DNA from: Desulfovibrio sp.
GTDB lineage: Bacteria > Desulfobacterota > Desulfovibrionia > Desulfovibrionales > Desulfovibrionaceae
Direction: 5' to 3'
Length of the DNA stretch: 64,000 nt
NCBI RefSeq assembly: GCF_009712225.1
Contig: NZ_WASP01000005.1
Span: 237,239 to 301,238, forward strand
The translations under genes were made by a program, and so were the position numbers. Positions 52,190-61,198 of this stretch are shown here, piece after piece. The notes below the pieces were generated by a model, which had not been told where the DNA came from, did no database searches, and worked only from the letters and a program-made list of their open reading frames with translations. Each line of letters starts with the position of its first letter. Position 1 is the stretch's first letter.

Positions 52190-53023
52190 ATGAACGTGAT
52201 TGACTTTCGCTTTCGCCCAAACACGCCAGAAATCATTAACGGTATCAAAAACAGCGCCATGTTCAAGGCGGCCTGCAAGGCCATTGGATTTGACGCACGC
52301 AAGCCCCAGCCTCTTGACGAGATTGTGGCAGACCTGAACAATCTTGGTGTGGAACTTGGGGTCATAACTGGTCGTGACTGCGAAACCACGTACGGATTTC
52401 CGGCCAACAACAACAGCGTTCTGGAATTTTGCCGGGCCTATCCCGACAAGTTTGTGGGGTTCTGGGGCATTGACCCTCACAAAAAGATGGACGCGGTGCG
52501 CGAAATTGAGCGCGTGGTTGCCGATTACGGCATGAAGGGTATTGCCATCGACCCTTACCTTGCGCACATTCCCGCTTCAGAGGCCAGGTTTTATCCGTTG
52601 TACACCAAGTGCTGCGAACTGAATATTCCTGTGTTCATCACCATGGCCCCGCCGCCGCAGGTTCCGGGTGCCATTCTGGAATACGCAGACCCGCGCGATG
52701 TGGACAAGGTTGCCAGAGATTTTCCCGAGCTGACGCTCATCATGAGCCACGGCGGGTACCCCTTTGTAAACGAGGCCATTTACACCTGCCTGCGTAACGC
52801 CAACGTTTACATGGATATTTCTGAATACGAACGCGCACCCATGGTTGATGTGTATGTGCGCGCCATGAACGATCTCATTCCCGACAAGGTACTTTTTGCC
52901 AGCGCCCACCCCTTTGTGGAGCTGGCCGACGCTCTTGATGCCTACAAGCACTTTGATCTTACCGAAGAAGCCCGCCGCAAGGTCATGTACGAAAACGCCC
53001 GCCGCGTGCTGGGCCTGTCATAA
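52190..53023 (+). CDS. Amidohydrolase-2 family (ACMSD-like) protein
   Basis: The protein has 277 residues with a TIM-barrel. In this family the first strand normally reads D-x-H-x-H, but here it is VIDFRFRPNTPE, so both first-strand metal histidines are replaced by arginines. Later features remain: FVGFWGIDPHKK, MKGIAIDPYLAHIPA, IPVFITMAPP, LIMSHGGYP and VLFASAHPFVELADAL. It may be a decarboxylase or hydrolase with an altered metal site, or non-catalytic. It lies 12 nt upstream of the MHS transporter, under a sigma54 promoter, divergent from islA. Confidence 0.8.
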   Translation: MNVIDFRFRPNTPEIINGIKNSAMFKAACKAIGFDARKPQPLDEIVADLNNLGVELGVITGRDCETTYGFPANNNSVLEFCRAYPDKFVGFWGIDPHKKMDAVREIERVVADYGMKGIAIDPYLAHIPASEARFYPLYTKCCELNIPVFITMAPPPQVPGAILEYADPRDVDKVARDFPELTLIMSHGGYPFVNEAIYTCLRNANVYMDISEYERAPMVDVYVRAMNDLIPDKVLFASAHPFVELADALDAYKHFDLTEEARRKVMYENARRVLGLS

Positions 53024-53035
53024 GGGAGAAAAGAC

Positions 53036-54415
53036 ATGAGCAACGCTGTTGATAAAGCAACCGCACAGGCAAACCTGCGCCGCGTAGTTATTTCTTCGCT
53101 GATGGGCGCTGTCATCGAATGGTACGACTTTTTTCTTTATGGCGTAGTTGCCGGGCTTGTGTTCAACAAGCTGTTTTTCCCGTCCTTTTCGTCGGGCGTA
53201 GGCACCATCCTGGCTTTTGCGACCTTTGCCGTGGGCTTTGTGGCCCGTCCTCTTGGCGGTTTTATCTTTGGGCACTTTGGCGACAAGATCGGCCGCAAAA
53301 AAATGCTCATTCTCACCCTTGAAATCATGGGTGTCGCCACAGTGCTTATTGGCTGCATTCCCTCCTTTGACAGCATCGGCATCTGGGCGCCCATCCTGCT
53401 GGTTACCTGCCGTATCGCCCAGGGCATTGGCCTTGGCGGCGAATGGGGCGGCGCGGTGCTCATGGCCTTTGAATCTGCCCCTGCCCACAAGCGCGCCTTT
53501 TACGGCAGCCTGCCCCAGATTGGCCTTTCCCTTGGCCTGATGCTGGCCTCTGGCGTGATCGGCCTGCTCTCCTGGCTGCTGCCCGACGAAGCCTTCATCG
53601 CCTGGGGCTGGCGCGTGGCCTTTGTGCTGAGCGCCGTGCTGGTGCTGGTTGGCGCGTACATCCGTACCTCCGTGCAGGAAACCCAGGACTTTGCCAGCGC
53701 CAAGAAGCATGTGGAAAAGATCCGCTACCCCATGATCGACGCCTTCAAGCGTTACCCCAAGACCCTGCTGGCCTGCGTGGGTGCCCGCTTTGTGGAAGGT
53801 ATCGCCTTCAACGTGTTCGGCGTGTTCTCCCTGACCTATCTTACCAACACCTGCGGTGTTAACCGTACCGTGGCCCTCATGGCCGTGGTGGTTGCCTCTG
53901 GCGTGATGGCCTGCTTTATCCCCATGTGGGGTGCCATGGCCGACCGTGTGGGCAAGGGCCGCATTTTCGGTACTGCCGCTCTGCTGCTTGGCATCACCTC
54001 CTTCCCCGTGTTCTGGGTGCTGCACAACTACGCCACCACCAACCTGTTCTTTGTGTACCTTGCCATCATCGTGCCCTTCGGCATCATCTACGCCGCTGCT
54101 TACGCCAGCATGGCCAGCCTGTTCTCCGACAGCTTCGACCCCTCTGTGCGTTACTCGAGCATCTCTTTTGTGTACCAGTTCTCCGGCATCTTTGCCTCTG
54201 GTCTCACACCCATGATCGCCACCATGCTGGTGCAGGCCAACGGTTCGCAGCCCTGGTACCTGTGTGGTTACCTGCTGGTGGCGGGCTTTATCAGCACCAT
54301 CGCCACCATGTGGCTCGGAACCATCCGCGAACGCAACGACCTGCCGCATACTGATTCTGCGGCCAACGAGGCCGAGGCTCCTGCCCAGGCTTCTGTGAGC
54401 GACGCGGCCGTATAG
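53036..54415 (+). CDS. MFS transporter of the metabolite:H+ symporter (MHS) family
   Basis: The protein has 459 residues and 12 predicted helices. VIEWYDFFLYGVVAGLVFNK at the first helix, RPLGGFIFGHFGDKIGRKK in the loop 2-3, and GLGGEWGGAVLMAFESAP are diagnostic of the MHS family (ProP, ShiA, KgtP relatives), which import organic acids with protons. GGAG lies 8 nt upstream of the ATG. Given the location, it is the best candidate for the isethionate (or related anion) importer; no TRAP or ABC sulfonate importer is in the window. Confidence 0.9.
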   Translation: MSNAVDKATAQANLRRVVISSLMGAVIEWYDFFLYGVVAGLVFNKLFFPSFSSGVGTILAFATFAVGFVARPLGGFIFGHFGDKIGRKKMLILTLEIMGVATVLIGCIPSFDSIGIWAPILLVTCRIAQGIGLGGEWGGAVLMAFESAPAHKRAFYGSLPQIGLSLGLMLASGVIGLLSWLLPDEAFIAWGWRVAFVLSAVLVLVGAYIRTSVQETQDFASAKKHVEKIRYPMIDAFKRYPKTLLACVGARFVEGIAFNVFGVFSLTYLTNTCGVNRTVALMAVVVASGVMACFIPMWGAMADRVGKGRIFGTAALLLGITSFPVFWVLHNYATTNLFFVYLAIIVPFGIIYAAAYASMASLFSDSFDPSVRYSSISFVYQFSGIFASGLTPMIATMLVQANGSQPWYLCGYLLVAGFISTIATMWLGTIRERNDLPHTDSAANEAEAPAQASVSDAAV

Positions 54416-54445
54416 TTTCTCGGTCTGAATATCCTCCTCCCGTAT

Positions 54446-54471
54446 GGCGGGGTCTTATGCCGGACCCCGCC
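54446..54471. terminator. Stem-loop after the MHS transporter gene
   Basis: GGCGGGGTC and GACCCCGCC form a 9-bp perfect stem with an 8-nt loop, 30 nt after the stop. No T tract follows, so it more likely attenuates or stabilises than terminates. Confidence 0.5.
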
Positions 54472-54605
54472 ACACCCTCAGGCTCTGCGCCTCCCGGCCC
54501 GCAACGGCAGGGCGGCGCTTTGCCAGTATGCGGGGGCGGGAGGAGGGCAGGCCACACCCTGAGCCCGGCACGCTGCCACGCCCGCAGCAGCTGAAAGGAG
54601 CCTTT

Positions 54606-55352
54606 ATGCTTGTGGCCCTTGCTGTTTCGTCCTTTCTTGTTGGTACGCTTATTGGCGCAACTGGCGTAGGCGGCGTGCTGCTCATACCCGCCATCATGTT
54701 TTTTGGCGGGCTGGGAACGCACGAAGCCATGGCTACGGCCCTGTTCAGTTTTCTGTTTGCGGGCATTGTGGCAACGGTGAGCTACCAGCGCTACGGAACC
54801 ATCGACTGGCGGGTTACCCTGCCCGTTGTGGCCGGCAGCTTTTTGTCCGGCTATGCGGGCGCGTATGTGGGGGCGTATGTTCCAGCGCGGGCGCTCAATA
54901 TCGTACTGGCCTGCCTGATCATTTTTTCAAGTCTGTATTCCATGCTGCCAGCGCGGCAGGGCATGGGGCTGGCGCAGCGGCTGAGCCAAAGGGGCAACAC
55001 CCTGCTGCTGTTTGGCATAGGACTGTTCACCGGATTTTTGTGCGGCATGACGGGCGCTGGTGGGGGTATAGTGTCTGTGCCGGTGATGCTGCTTTTCAGC
55101 TACGCGCCCCTGCAGTGCATTGCCACAAGCCAGGTCTTGCAGATGGTCATTTCTGTCTCTGGCTCGGCCAGCAACATGAGTAATGGTTTCATTTCCTATT
55201 CCATGGTCTGGTGGATCACCCTCTGCGAGCTTGTGGGCATTGGCGTGGGCGCACACATTGCCCACCGCGTGCCGGTACGCCTGCTCAAGCGCATGGTCAG
55301 CGGCCTGTGCATGGCCATTGGCCTGTTCATAGCATGGCGGGCGCTGTGCTGA
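54606..55352 (+). CDS. TauE/SafE family sulfite/organosulfonate exporter
   Basis: The protein has 248 residues and eight predicted helices. The two inverted half motifs SFLVGTLIGATGVGGVLLIP (helix 1) and GFLCGMTGAGGGIVSVPV (helix 5) are typical. Family members export sulfite or sulfoacetate. Sulfite is the product of IslA, so a safety export role fits the cluster. AAAGGAG precedes the ATG at 54606; the longer frame upstream is spurious. It may be co-transcribed with the MHS transporter. Confidence 0.88.
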   Translation: MLVALAVSSFLVGTLIGATGVGGVLLIPAIMFFGGLGTHEAMATALFSFLFAGIVATVSYQRYGTIDWRVTLPVVAGSFLSGYAGAYVGAYVPARALNIVLACLIIFSSLYSMLPARQGMGLAQRLSQRGNTLLLFGIGLFTGFLCGMTGAGGGIVSVPVMLLFSYAPLQCIATSQVLQMVISVSGSASNMSNGFISYSMVWWITLCELVGIGVGAHIAHRVPVRLLKRMVSGLCMAIGLFIAWRALC

Positions 55353-55386
55353 CTTACAAAACTTACCTAACTTTTTTATAACTTAC
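55352..55386. promoter_or_regulatory. ACTTAC direct repeats upstream of the cit operon
   Basis: ACTTAC occurs at 55352, 55361 and 55381 in an AT-rich run before citS. Tandem AT-rich sites of this sort are what CitB/DpiA-type regulators bind, so this may be the CitB operator. Confidence 0.4.
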
Positions 55387-55451
55387 ATAAAAAGACTTCT
55401 TTCACGCGGTGGCATAGACAAAGATCAAATACTCCACGGAGGGTCTATGTC

Positions 55452-56789
55452 ATGCAAACCGTAGAAAACAATCATTCTGGAGCCGGTGCGGAAGGGCTTT
55501 GGGACAAGCTGCTCAACTTCAAGATCGGTCCCGTGCCGCTTCCGGCCTATCTGTTTTTTGCCGCAGTGATCTTTTTGGCCTCGTATTACGGCAAACTGCC
55601 CAAGGATATGATTGGCGGTTTTGCCGTGATGCTGATTCTGGGCATACTGCTGGGCGACATGGGCTTGCGCCTGCCTGTGCTCAAGGATATTGGCGGGCCC
55701 GCCATTCTTTCCATCTTTGTGCCCTCTGTGCTGGTATTTTACGGCCTGCTTGACGGCCCGGCCAAGGAAGCCGTTTTTCACTTTACCGGCGGCAAGGGCG
55801 GCGGCGCCAACTTTCTGTATTTTTATATCGCCAGCCTGGTGACGGGCAGTATTCTGGGCATGCTGCGGCAGGTGCTCATTCAGGGCTTTCTGCGCATGTT
55901 TGTACCCCTGATTCTGGGTACGCTGGCAAGCTGTATCGTGGGCACGGGCGTTGGTACGCTGCTGGGCCACGGCGTATTTGAAAGCTTCTTCTACATTGTT
56001 GTTCCCATCATTTCCGGCGGCGTGGGCGAGGGAATTCTGCCTCTTTCGGCCGGTTATGCCGAAATCCAGGGCGTTGATCCCGGCAAGTTCATTGCCATGG
56101 TGGCCCCGGCTGCCATGCTGGGCAACGTGACGGCCATCATCTGCGCGGGCATGCTGCGCCGCTACGCCATCAAGCATCCCGAAAGCACGGGCAACGGCAA
56201 GCTGGTACGCATGGGTGGCGACGACCTGTTGCCCACTGAAGGCAAGGAAGTCATCGACGTTACCATTCTGGGCATGGGCCTGCTCACCGCCTGCTGCTTC
56301 TACCTGTTCGGCATGCTGGTGAACATGATCATTCCCATTCCCGCACCCATCATCATGATTCTGTCTGCCGCCATCGTAAAGGCTCTGGGCATCATGCCCG
56401 CCATTGTTGAAAAGGCCGCCAAGCAGTTCTACCTCTTTGTTTCCAAAAACCTCACCTGGGCGCTGCTGGTGGGTATTGGCGTGTGCTACACCCCCTGGAA
56501 GGACGTGGTGGCCGTTATCCAGCCCAGCTACGTCATCACGGTTGTTGCCACGGTGCTCTCCATGGTTGCCTGCGGCTTCTTTACCGCCCGCTTCCTCAAC
56601 ATGTACCCCGTGGAATCTGCCCTCGTTACCGCTTGCCACAGCGGCCTTGGCGGCACGGGCGACGTGGCCATTCTCTCCGCCTCGGCCCGCATGGAGCTGA
56701 TGCCCTTTGCTCAGATTTCCACGCGTATCGGCGGCGCTTCGGTGGTGGTCATGGCAGTTATTCTCATGCGCATTTTTTACGCGGGCTAG
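55452..56789 (+). CDS. citS: Citrate carrier, 2-hydroxycarboxylate transporter family (CitS type)
   Basis: The protein has 445 residues with 11-12 membrane helices and two re-entrant loops carrying the family GGxG motifs: ISGGVGEGILPLS and HSGLGGTGDVAILSA. The family imports citrate or malate with sodium ions. GGAGGG lies 8 nt upstream of the ATG. It heads the citrate lyase operon, which decides for citrate. A GCGGG-containing hairpin at 56811 separates it from citC. Confidence 0.92.
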   Translation: MQTVENNHSGAGAEGLWDKLLNFKIGPVPLPAYLFFAAVIFLASYYGKLPKDMIGGFAVMLILGILLGDMGLRLPVLKDIGGPAILSIFVPSVLVFYGLLDGPAKEAVFHFTGGKGGGANFLYFYIASLVTGSILGMLRQVLIQGFLRMFVPLILGTLASCIVGTGVGTLLGHGVFESFFYIVVPIISGGVGEGILPLSAGYAEIQGVDPGKFIAMVAPAAMLGNVTAIICAGMLRRYAIKHPESTGNGKLVRMGGDDLLPTEGKEVIDVTILGMGLLTACCFYLFGMLVNMIIPIPAPIIMILSAAIVKALGIMPAIVEKAAKQFYLFVSKNLTWALLVGIGVCYTPWKDVVAVIQPSYVITVVATVLSMVACGFFTARFLNMYPVESALVTACHSGLGGTGDVAILSASARMELMPFAQISTRIGGASVVVMAVILMRIFYAG

Positions 56790-56810
56790 ACGCAAACAGA
56801 TATTGGGCTT

Positions 56811-56836
56811 CCCCGGAAGGCGCAGGTCTTCCGGGG
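56811..56836 (+). terminator. Attenuator-like hairpin between citS and citC
   Basis: CCCCGGAAG and CTTCCGGGG form a 9-bp perfect stem with an 8-nt loop. TTTTT follows only 10 nt later, so partial termination is plausible. Confidence 0.55.
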
Positions 56837-56890
56837 ACTGCCTGTTTTTGCCTTGCAGGAATGGCCGGGCGCATGCCCAGGGATACGAGC

Positions 56891-57943
56891 ATGCAGGAAT
56901 ATCGCCAGATATTGATTGATACTGAATGGGCCGAAGCCGAGAGGCTGCTGCTCGCTGCCGGGCTGGGCATGCCCACGGGCTGCGACTACGGGCTGGCCTA
57001 CTACGAAGACGACACCATGCTTGCCTGCGGTTTTTTGGCGGGCAATGTGCTGTGCGGTTTTTGCGTGAGCCCTGCGGCGCAGGGCGGCGGCGTGTCTACC
57101 GCCATTCTGAGCCGTCTGGTGCTGCACGGTAAACAGAAGGGCATCAACCACTTCTTCATTTTCACCAAGGCCAGCGAGGCGGAAAAATTCGCGGCAGCGG
57201 GCTTTACCCTTGTGGCCCGTACAGGGCAGGCGGCCTTGCTGGAACAGGGGCGGCCCAACTATGCAGACTGGCTGGCCGCCACGCGTGAACGCATGGCGGA
57301 TTTTGCAGGGCAGCAGACGGCTCCGGTTCTTGGGGCCATTGTCATGAACGCCAATCCCTTTACCCGTGGGCACGAATATCTCGCCAGCACTGCAGCCGCC
57401 TCCTGCGACCGTTTGCTGGTTTTTGTAGTGCAGGAAGACGTTTCCGTTGTGCCTTTTGCCGTGCGCTTCCGGCTGGTGAGCGAGGGGCTGGCCCACCTGG
57501 GCAATGTGCTGGTGCTGCCCGCCGGGCCGTACATGGTGTCGCGCGCCAGCTTTCCCGCCTATTTTACGGCAGACGAAGCGCGCGGCAGCGTGCATGCGGG
57601 CCTTGACTGCGCCCTCTTTGCCACACGCATCGCGCCCGATCTGGGCATTTTCATCCGCTTTGTGGGTACTGAACCCTTCGATCCCGTAACCCGGCAGTAC
57701 AACAGGGTTATGACGCAGGAATTTGCGCACTCCGGGTTGATCCTGCGGGAAATTCCCCGTCTGGAATCCGCCGGTGCGGCGGTGAGCGCCTCGCGCGTGC
57801 GCGCCCTGCTGCAGGGAAACACCTGCGAGGCCCGCTGGCGCGAGCTTGAAATGCTGTTGCCCAAGGTAACCTATGATTTTTTGCGTTCCCGAGAGGGGGT
57901 AGACCTGCTGTGCAGGCTCCAGAATCATGTGGGGCGGCACTGA
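56891..57943 (+). CDS. citC: [Citrate (pro-3S)-lyase] ligase
   Basis: The protein has 350 residues. It acetylates the thiol of the citrate lyase prosthetic group using acetate and ATP, turning the lyase on. The N-terminal GNAT-like domain (FCVSPAAQGGGVSTAILSRL, with the acetyl-CoA loop) is followed by a nucleotidylyl-transferase domain with VMNANPFTRGHEYL (HxGH-type). The C-terminus VSASRVRALLQGNTCEARW fits CitC. The start at 56891 is chosen for AGGGAT 8 nt upstream. An in-frame ATG at 56861 is an alternative. Confidence 0.92.
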   Translation: MQEYRQILIDTEWAEAERLLLAAGLGMPTGCDYGLAYYEDDTMLACGFLAGNVLCGFCVSPAAQGGGVSTAILSRLVLHGKQKGINHFFIFTKASEAEKFAAAGFTLVARTGQAALLEQGRPNYADWLAATRERMADFAGQQTAPVLGAIVMNANPFTRGHEYLASTAAASCDRLLVFVVQEDVSVVPFAVRFRLVSEGLAHLGNVLVLPAGPYMVSRASFPAYFTADEARGSVHAGLDCALFATRIAPDLGIFIRFVGTEPFDPVTRQYNRVMTQEFAHSGLILREIPRLESAGAAVSASRVRALLQGNTCEARWRELEMLLPKVTYDFLRSREGVDLLCRLQNHVGRH

Positions 57944-58018
57944 GGGGCCTGCGGCAATGGCCGTGAATGTTCTGGTCTGATTTCATGCAGGCGGCGCTGC
58001 CGCCGGAGGAGATACTAT

Positions 58019-58291
58019 ATGAGCGCACACGTGAGCGCAGTGGCGGGTACACTGGAATCAAACGACATTCTTGTAACCATCAGCAGCACCGGCGGCAGCG
58101 CCAACAGCGTGAGCCTGTCGAGCATTGTCATAAGCCAGTTTGGCCCGGCCATCAGGGCGGTCATTGACCAGTGCCTTGAAGCCTCGGGCCTTTCTGGCGT
58201 GGAGGTAACCGTGCAGGACAAGGGCGCGCTGGAGTGCACCATCAAGGCCCGCATGGAAACGGCCATCGCCCGCTACAAGGAGAAGATGTGA
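58019..58291 (+). CDS. citD: Citrate lyase acyl carrier protein (gamma subunit)
   Basis: The protein has 90 residues. It carries the triphosphoribosyl-dephospho-CoA arm on Ser14 (AGTLESNDILV), the same serine used in Klebsiella CitD. GGAGG lies 9 nt before the ATG. Its stop TGA overlaps the citE start (TGATG), giving equal expression. Confidence 0.94.
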   Translation: MSAHVSAVAGTLESNDILVTISSTGGSANSVSLSSIVISQFGPAIRAVIDQCLEASGLSGVEVTVQDKGALECTIKARMETAIARYKEKM

Positions 58292-59145
58292 TGCGCAACC
58301 GCACGTTTCTTTTCATGCCCGGTAACAACCCCGGCATGCTTGCCAGCGCCCAGTGTCTGGGCGCTGACGTGGTTATTTTTGATCTTGAAGACGCCGTGGC
58401 CCGGCAGGAAAAAGACGCGGCGCGCAACCTGGTGAGCCACGCGCTCAAAGAGCTGCGGCCCCAGGGCGTGGGTATTACCGTGCGCATCAACGGGCTGGAT
58501 ACTCCCTTTTGGCAGGCAGACATGGAAGCCGTGGTGGAGGCTCGCACCAACTTTGTGATGGTTCCCAAGATGGAACGGGCAGAGGAAGTGCAACAGGTGG
58601 CCGAAGCCATCGAGGCTGCGCGCCGCAAGTTTGGCGTGCAGGAAAAGGTTGAGGCTCTGGTGATTGTGGAAACGCCAATGGGCCTTGAAAACGTGTACGC
58701 CATCGCCTCTGCCAGCCCCCTGCTGCGGGGTATACTGCTTGGGGCGGAAGACTTTACGGCTGCCATGGGCGCGCAACGCACGGCAGAAGGGGCAGAGATC
58801 GCCTACGCCCGTTCGCGTCTGCTCACGGCCTGCAAGGCTGCGGGCGTGCTGGCCATTGATACACCCTTTCCCTTTGTTTCCGACCTTGAGGGGCTGGAAA
58901 AAGACGCGGCCTTTGCCGTGCAGCTTGGCTTTGACGGCAAGGCCGTTATTTCGCCCCACCATGTGCACCGGGTCAACCGCGCCTTTGTGCCCGCGCCGGA
59001 AAAAATCAACTGGGCAAAGCGCGTTATGGCCGCCGCCCGGCTGGCCGAAGCCGAAGGCAAGGGCGCTGTTTCACTGGACGGCATGATGATTGACCTGCCC
59101 ATTATCAAAAGGGCGGAACGCATACTGCTTTTGGCCGATGTCTAA
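58291..59145 (+). CDS. citE: Citrate lyase beta subunit
   Basis: The protein has 284 residues. It cleaves citryl-ACP to acetyl-ACP and oxaloacetate. The HpcH/HpaI TIM-barrel features are present: TFLFMPGNNPGMLA, VVIFDLEDAV (Mg ligands), VRINGLDTPFW, VIVETPMGLENVYAIA and LLGAEDFTAAMG. The gene is tightly coupled to citD and lies 13 nt before citF. About 20 residues shorter than some homologs at the C-terminus. Confidence 0.94.
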   Translation: MRNRTFLFMPGNNPGMLASAQCLGADVVIFDLEDAVARQEKDAARNLVSHALKELRPQGVGITVRINGLDTPFWQADMEAVVEARTNFVMVPKMERAEEVQQVAEAIEAARRKFGVQEKVEALVIVETPMGLENVYAIASASPLLRGILLGAEDFTAAMGAQRTAEGAEIAYARSRLLTACKAAGVLAIDTPFPFVSDLEGLEKDAAFAVQLGFDGKAVISPHHVHRVNRAFVPAPEKINWAKRVMAAARLAEAEGKGAVSLDGMMIDLPIIKRAERILLLADV

Positions 59146-59158
59146 AGGGGGCGCAGCC

Positions 59159-60565
59159 ATGAAAAACAAGTTTATCGCAACTATTGCCGATGCCCTGCGC
59201 CAGTGCGGCATTGCCGACGGCATGACGCTGTCGTTCCACCACCACCTGCGCAACGGCGACCATGTGGTCAACATGACCATGGACGCCGTGGCCTCGCTGG
59301 GCATCAAAAATATCACCGTGGCCTGCTCGTCGATGTTTCCCGTGCACGAACACCTTGTGCAGCACATCAAGAGCGGCGTTATCACCGGCATTGATACAGA
59401 CTACATGAGCGGCCCGCTGGCCCGCGCCGTTTCAGAGGGGCTGTTGCCCACGCCTGTCATGTTTCGCTCGCACGGGGGCAGGCCGCGCGCCATCGGCGAG
59501 GGCTCGCTCAAGATAGACATTGCCGTTATCGCCGCTCCGGCGGTGGATTCGCTGGGCAATATCAACGGTACGGAAGGCCCTTCGGCCTGCGGTTCACTTG
59601 GCTATGCCCTGCCCGACGCCAAACACGCCAGACACGTCATTGCCGTTACCGACCATCTGGTGCAGGGCGGTCTTGGCCGCGTAAGCATCCCCCACGATCA
59701 GGTTGACCATGTGGTTGTGGTGGACAAGATCGGCGATCCGGCGGGCATTGTTTCCGGCTCCATCAGCCTTACCCGCGACCCTGTGGCCCTTGCCATCGCC
59801 CGCAGCGCCCAGGCTGTCATCCGCGCCTCGGGCCTGCTCAAGGACGGTTTCAACTATCAGACCGGCGCTGGCGGCGCTTCGCTGGCGGCTTCCATCTTTT
59901 TGCAGGAAGACATGCGCGCCATGAAGTTGCACGGCGGTTTTCTGCTGGGCGGCATTACCAAATACATGGTTGAAATGCTTGATGAAGGCCTGTTTGACAA
60001 TGTGTACGATGTGCAGTGCTTTGACCTGAGCAGTGTGCAGTCCATTGCCCGCAATCCGCGCCATGTGGAAATATCGGCGGATACCTACGCCAACCCGGCC
60101 AGCAAAAGCGCCTGTGTGGACTATCTGGACGCGGTGCTGCTGGGCGCCACCGAGGTGGATATGAACTTTAACGTCAACGTGACCACCGATTCAAACGGCA
60201 ATATCATCGGCGGTTCGGGCGGCCACAACGATGCCGCCGCCGGAGCCAAGCTGACCATCATTGTGGCCCCGCTGGTGCGCGCGCGTCTGCCCATCGTGGT
60301 GGACAGGTGCACCACCCTCACCACCAGAGGTGAAACCGTGGACGTGCTGGTGACCGAGCGCGGCATAGCCGTAAATCCGGCGCGTAAAGAGCTGGCCGAC
60401 CGCCTGCGCGATGCCCGCCTGCCAGTGTGCGACATTGCCGAGCTGCACGAAACAGCCATGAAAATGACCGGCAAGCCGTTGTCCTTCGAGCACGGAGAAA
60501 AGGTGGTGGGCACGGTGGAGTACCGCGACGGAACAATTGTGGACAAAATATACGCCACAAAGTAA
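59159..60565 (+). CDS. citF: Citrate lyase alpha subunit (citrate-ACP transferase)
   Basis: The protein has 468 residues. It exchanges citrate for acetate on the acyl carrier protein. The landmark GIADGMTLSFHHHLRNGDHV lies at the very N-terminus. In the Klebsiella protein (about 508 aa) roughly 40 residues precede this motif, so this subunit has a shortened N-terminus. GPSACGSLGYALPDAK, YQTGAGGASLAAS, GGSGGHNDAAAGAKLTI and VTERGIAVNPAR are conserved. GGGGG precedes the ATG. A strong double hairpin follows. Confidence 0.94.
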   Translation: MKNKFIATIADALRQCGIADGMTLSFHHHLRNGDHVVNMTMDAVASLGIKNITVACSSMFPVHEHLVQHIKSGVITGIDTDYMSGPLARAVSEGLLPTPVMFRSHGGRPRAIGEGSLKIDIAVIAAPAVDSLGNINGTEGPSACGSLGYALPDAKHARHVIAVTDHLVQGGLGRVSIPHDQVDHVVVVDKIGDPAGIVSGSISLTRDPVALAIARSAQAVIRASGLLKDGFNYQTGAGGASLAASIFLQEDMRAMKLHGGFLLGGITKYMVEMLDEGLFDNVYDVQCFDLSSVQSIARNPRHVEISADTYANPASKSACVDYLDAVLLGATEVDMNFNVNVTTDSNGNIIGGSGGHNDAAAGAKLTIIVAPLVRARLPIVVDRCTTLTTRGETVDVLVTERGIAVNPARKELADRLRDARLPVCDIAELHETAMKMTGKPLSFEHGEKVVGTVEYRDGTIVDKIYATK

Positions 60566-60613
60566 GCCCCGCACACCCTCCTGGCGGGGGTACGCCCCCC
60601 GCCAGCGCGGGGC
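60566..60613 (+). terminator. Nested hairpin between citF and citX
   Basis: GCCCCGC and GCGGGGC enclose CTGGCGGGGG-TACG-CCCCCCGCCAG. No T tract follows, and the citX ribosome-binding site starts right after, so it probably protects the upstream mRNA or lowers citXG expression. Confidence 0.55.
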
Positions 60614-60625
60614 AGGAGAACATGC

Positions 60626-61198
60626 ATGGATTTTTGCCAGCTGCTTGCCGAACGCGAACGCCGGTGGAATACACGTTTGTCACTGGCTGGCCTGTACAAT
60701 TGCCCGGTGCTTTCCCTGACACTGAACATTCCCGGGCCGGACAAGAATCTGCCCGGTGCGGATGCCGCATTGGGCCTGCTGCGGACAGAACTGTGCGCGG
60801 CGGTGGAAGCGGCAGGGGGAACGTGCGTAGATGAATGCCAGTTCGCAGGCCCGGACGGCCCCGCGTGGGTGGCCGCCGTGCGTATGGACGCCATGGCTCT
60901 CAAGCATCTGGCAGTAGCGGTGGAAGAAAGCCACTTTCTCGGCAGGCTGGCCGATGCGGACGTAATGGATTCGCAGGGGCAGCCCGTGAACCGCGAGCAT
61001 GTGGCAGGCACGCCGAATGCTGTCGAGGGCGGCGCAGCGCAGGGCCGTGCGCCGCGTCAGTGTTTTTTGTGTTTCCGCCCCGCCAGCCTGTGCCGCCGCG
61101 AGGGCAGGCACAGCCTTGATGAACTGCTGGCCGTCGTGCATCGTACGCTGCGTCTTGCCAGTGAAAATGCAGGGCAGGAACAGGCATGTCGGCCGTAA
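60626..61198 (+). CDS. citX: Citrate lyase holo-ACP synthase
   Basis: The protein has 190 residues. It transfers the phosphoribosyl-dephospho-CoA group made by CitG to CitD. LAVAVEESHFLGRLADADVM and CFLCFRPASLCRREGRHSLD are the family motifs. AGGAG lies 7 nt before the ATG. It overlaps citG by 13 nt. Confidence 0.92.
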   Translation: MDFCQLLAERERRWNTRLSLAGLYNCPVLSLTLNIPGPDKNLPGADAALGLLRTELCAAVEAAGGTCVDECQFAGPDGPAWVAAVRMDAMALKHLAVAVEESHFLGRLADADVMDSQGQPVNREHVAGTPNAVEGGAAQGRAPRQCFLCFRPASLCRREGRHSLDELLAVVHRTLRLASENAGQEQACRP

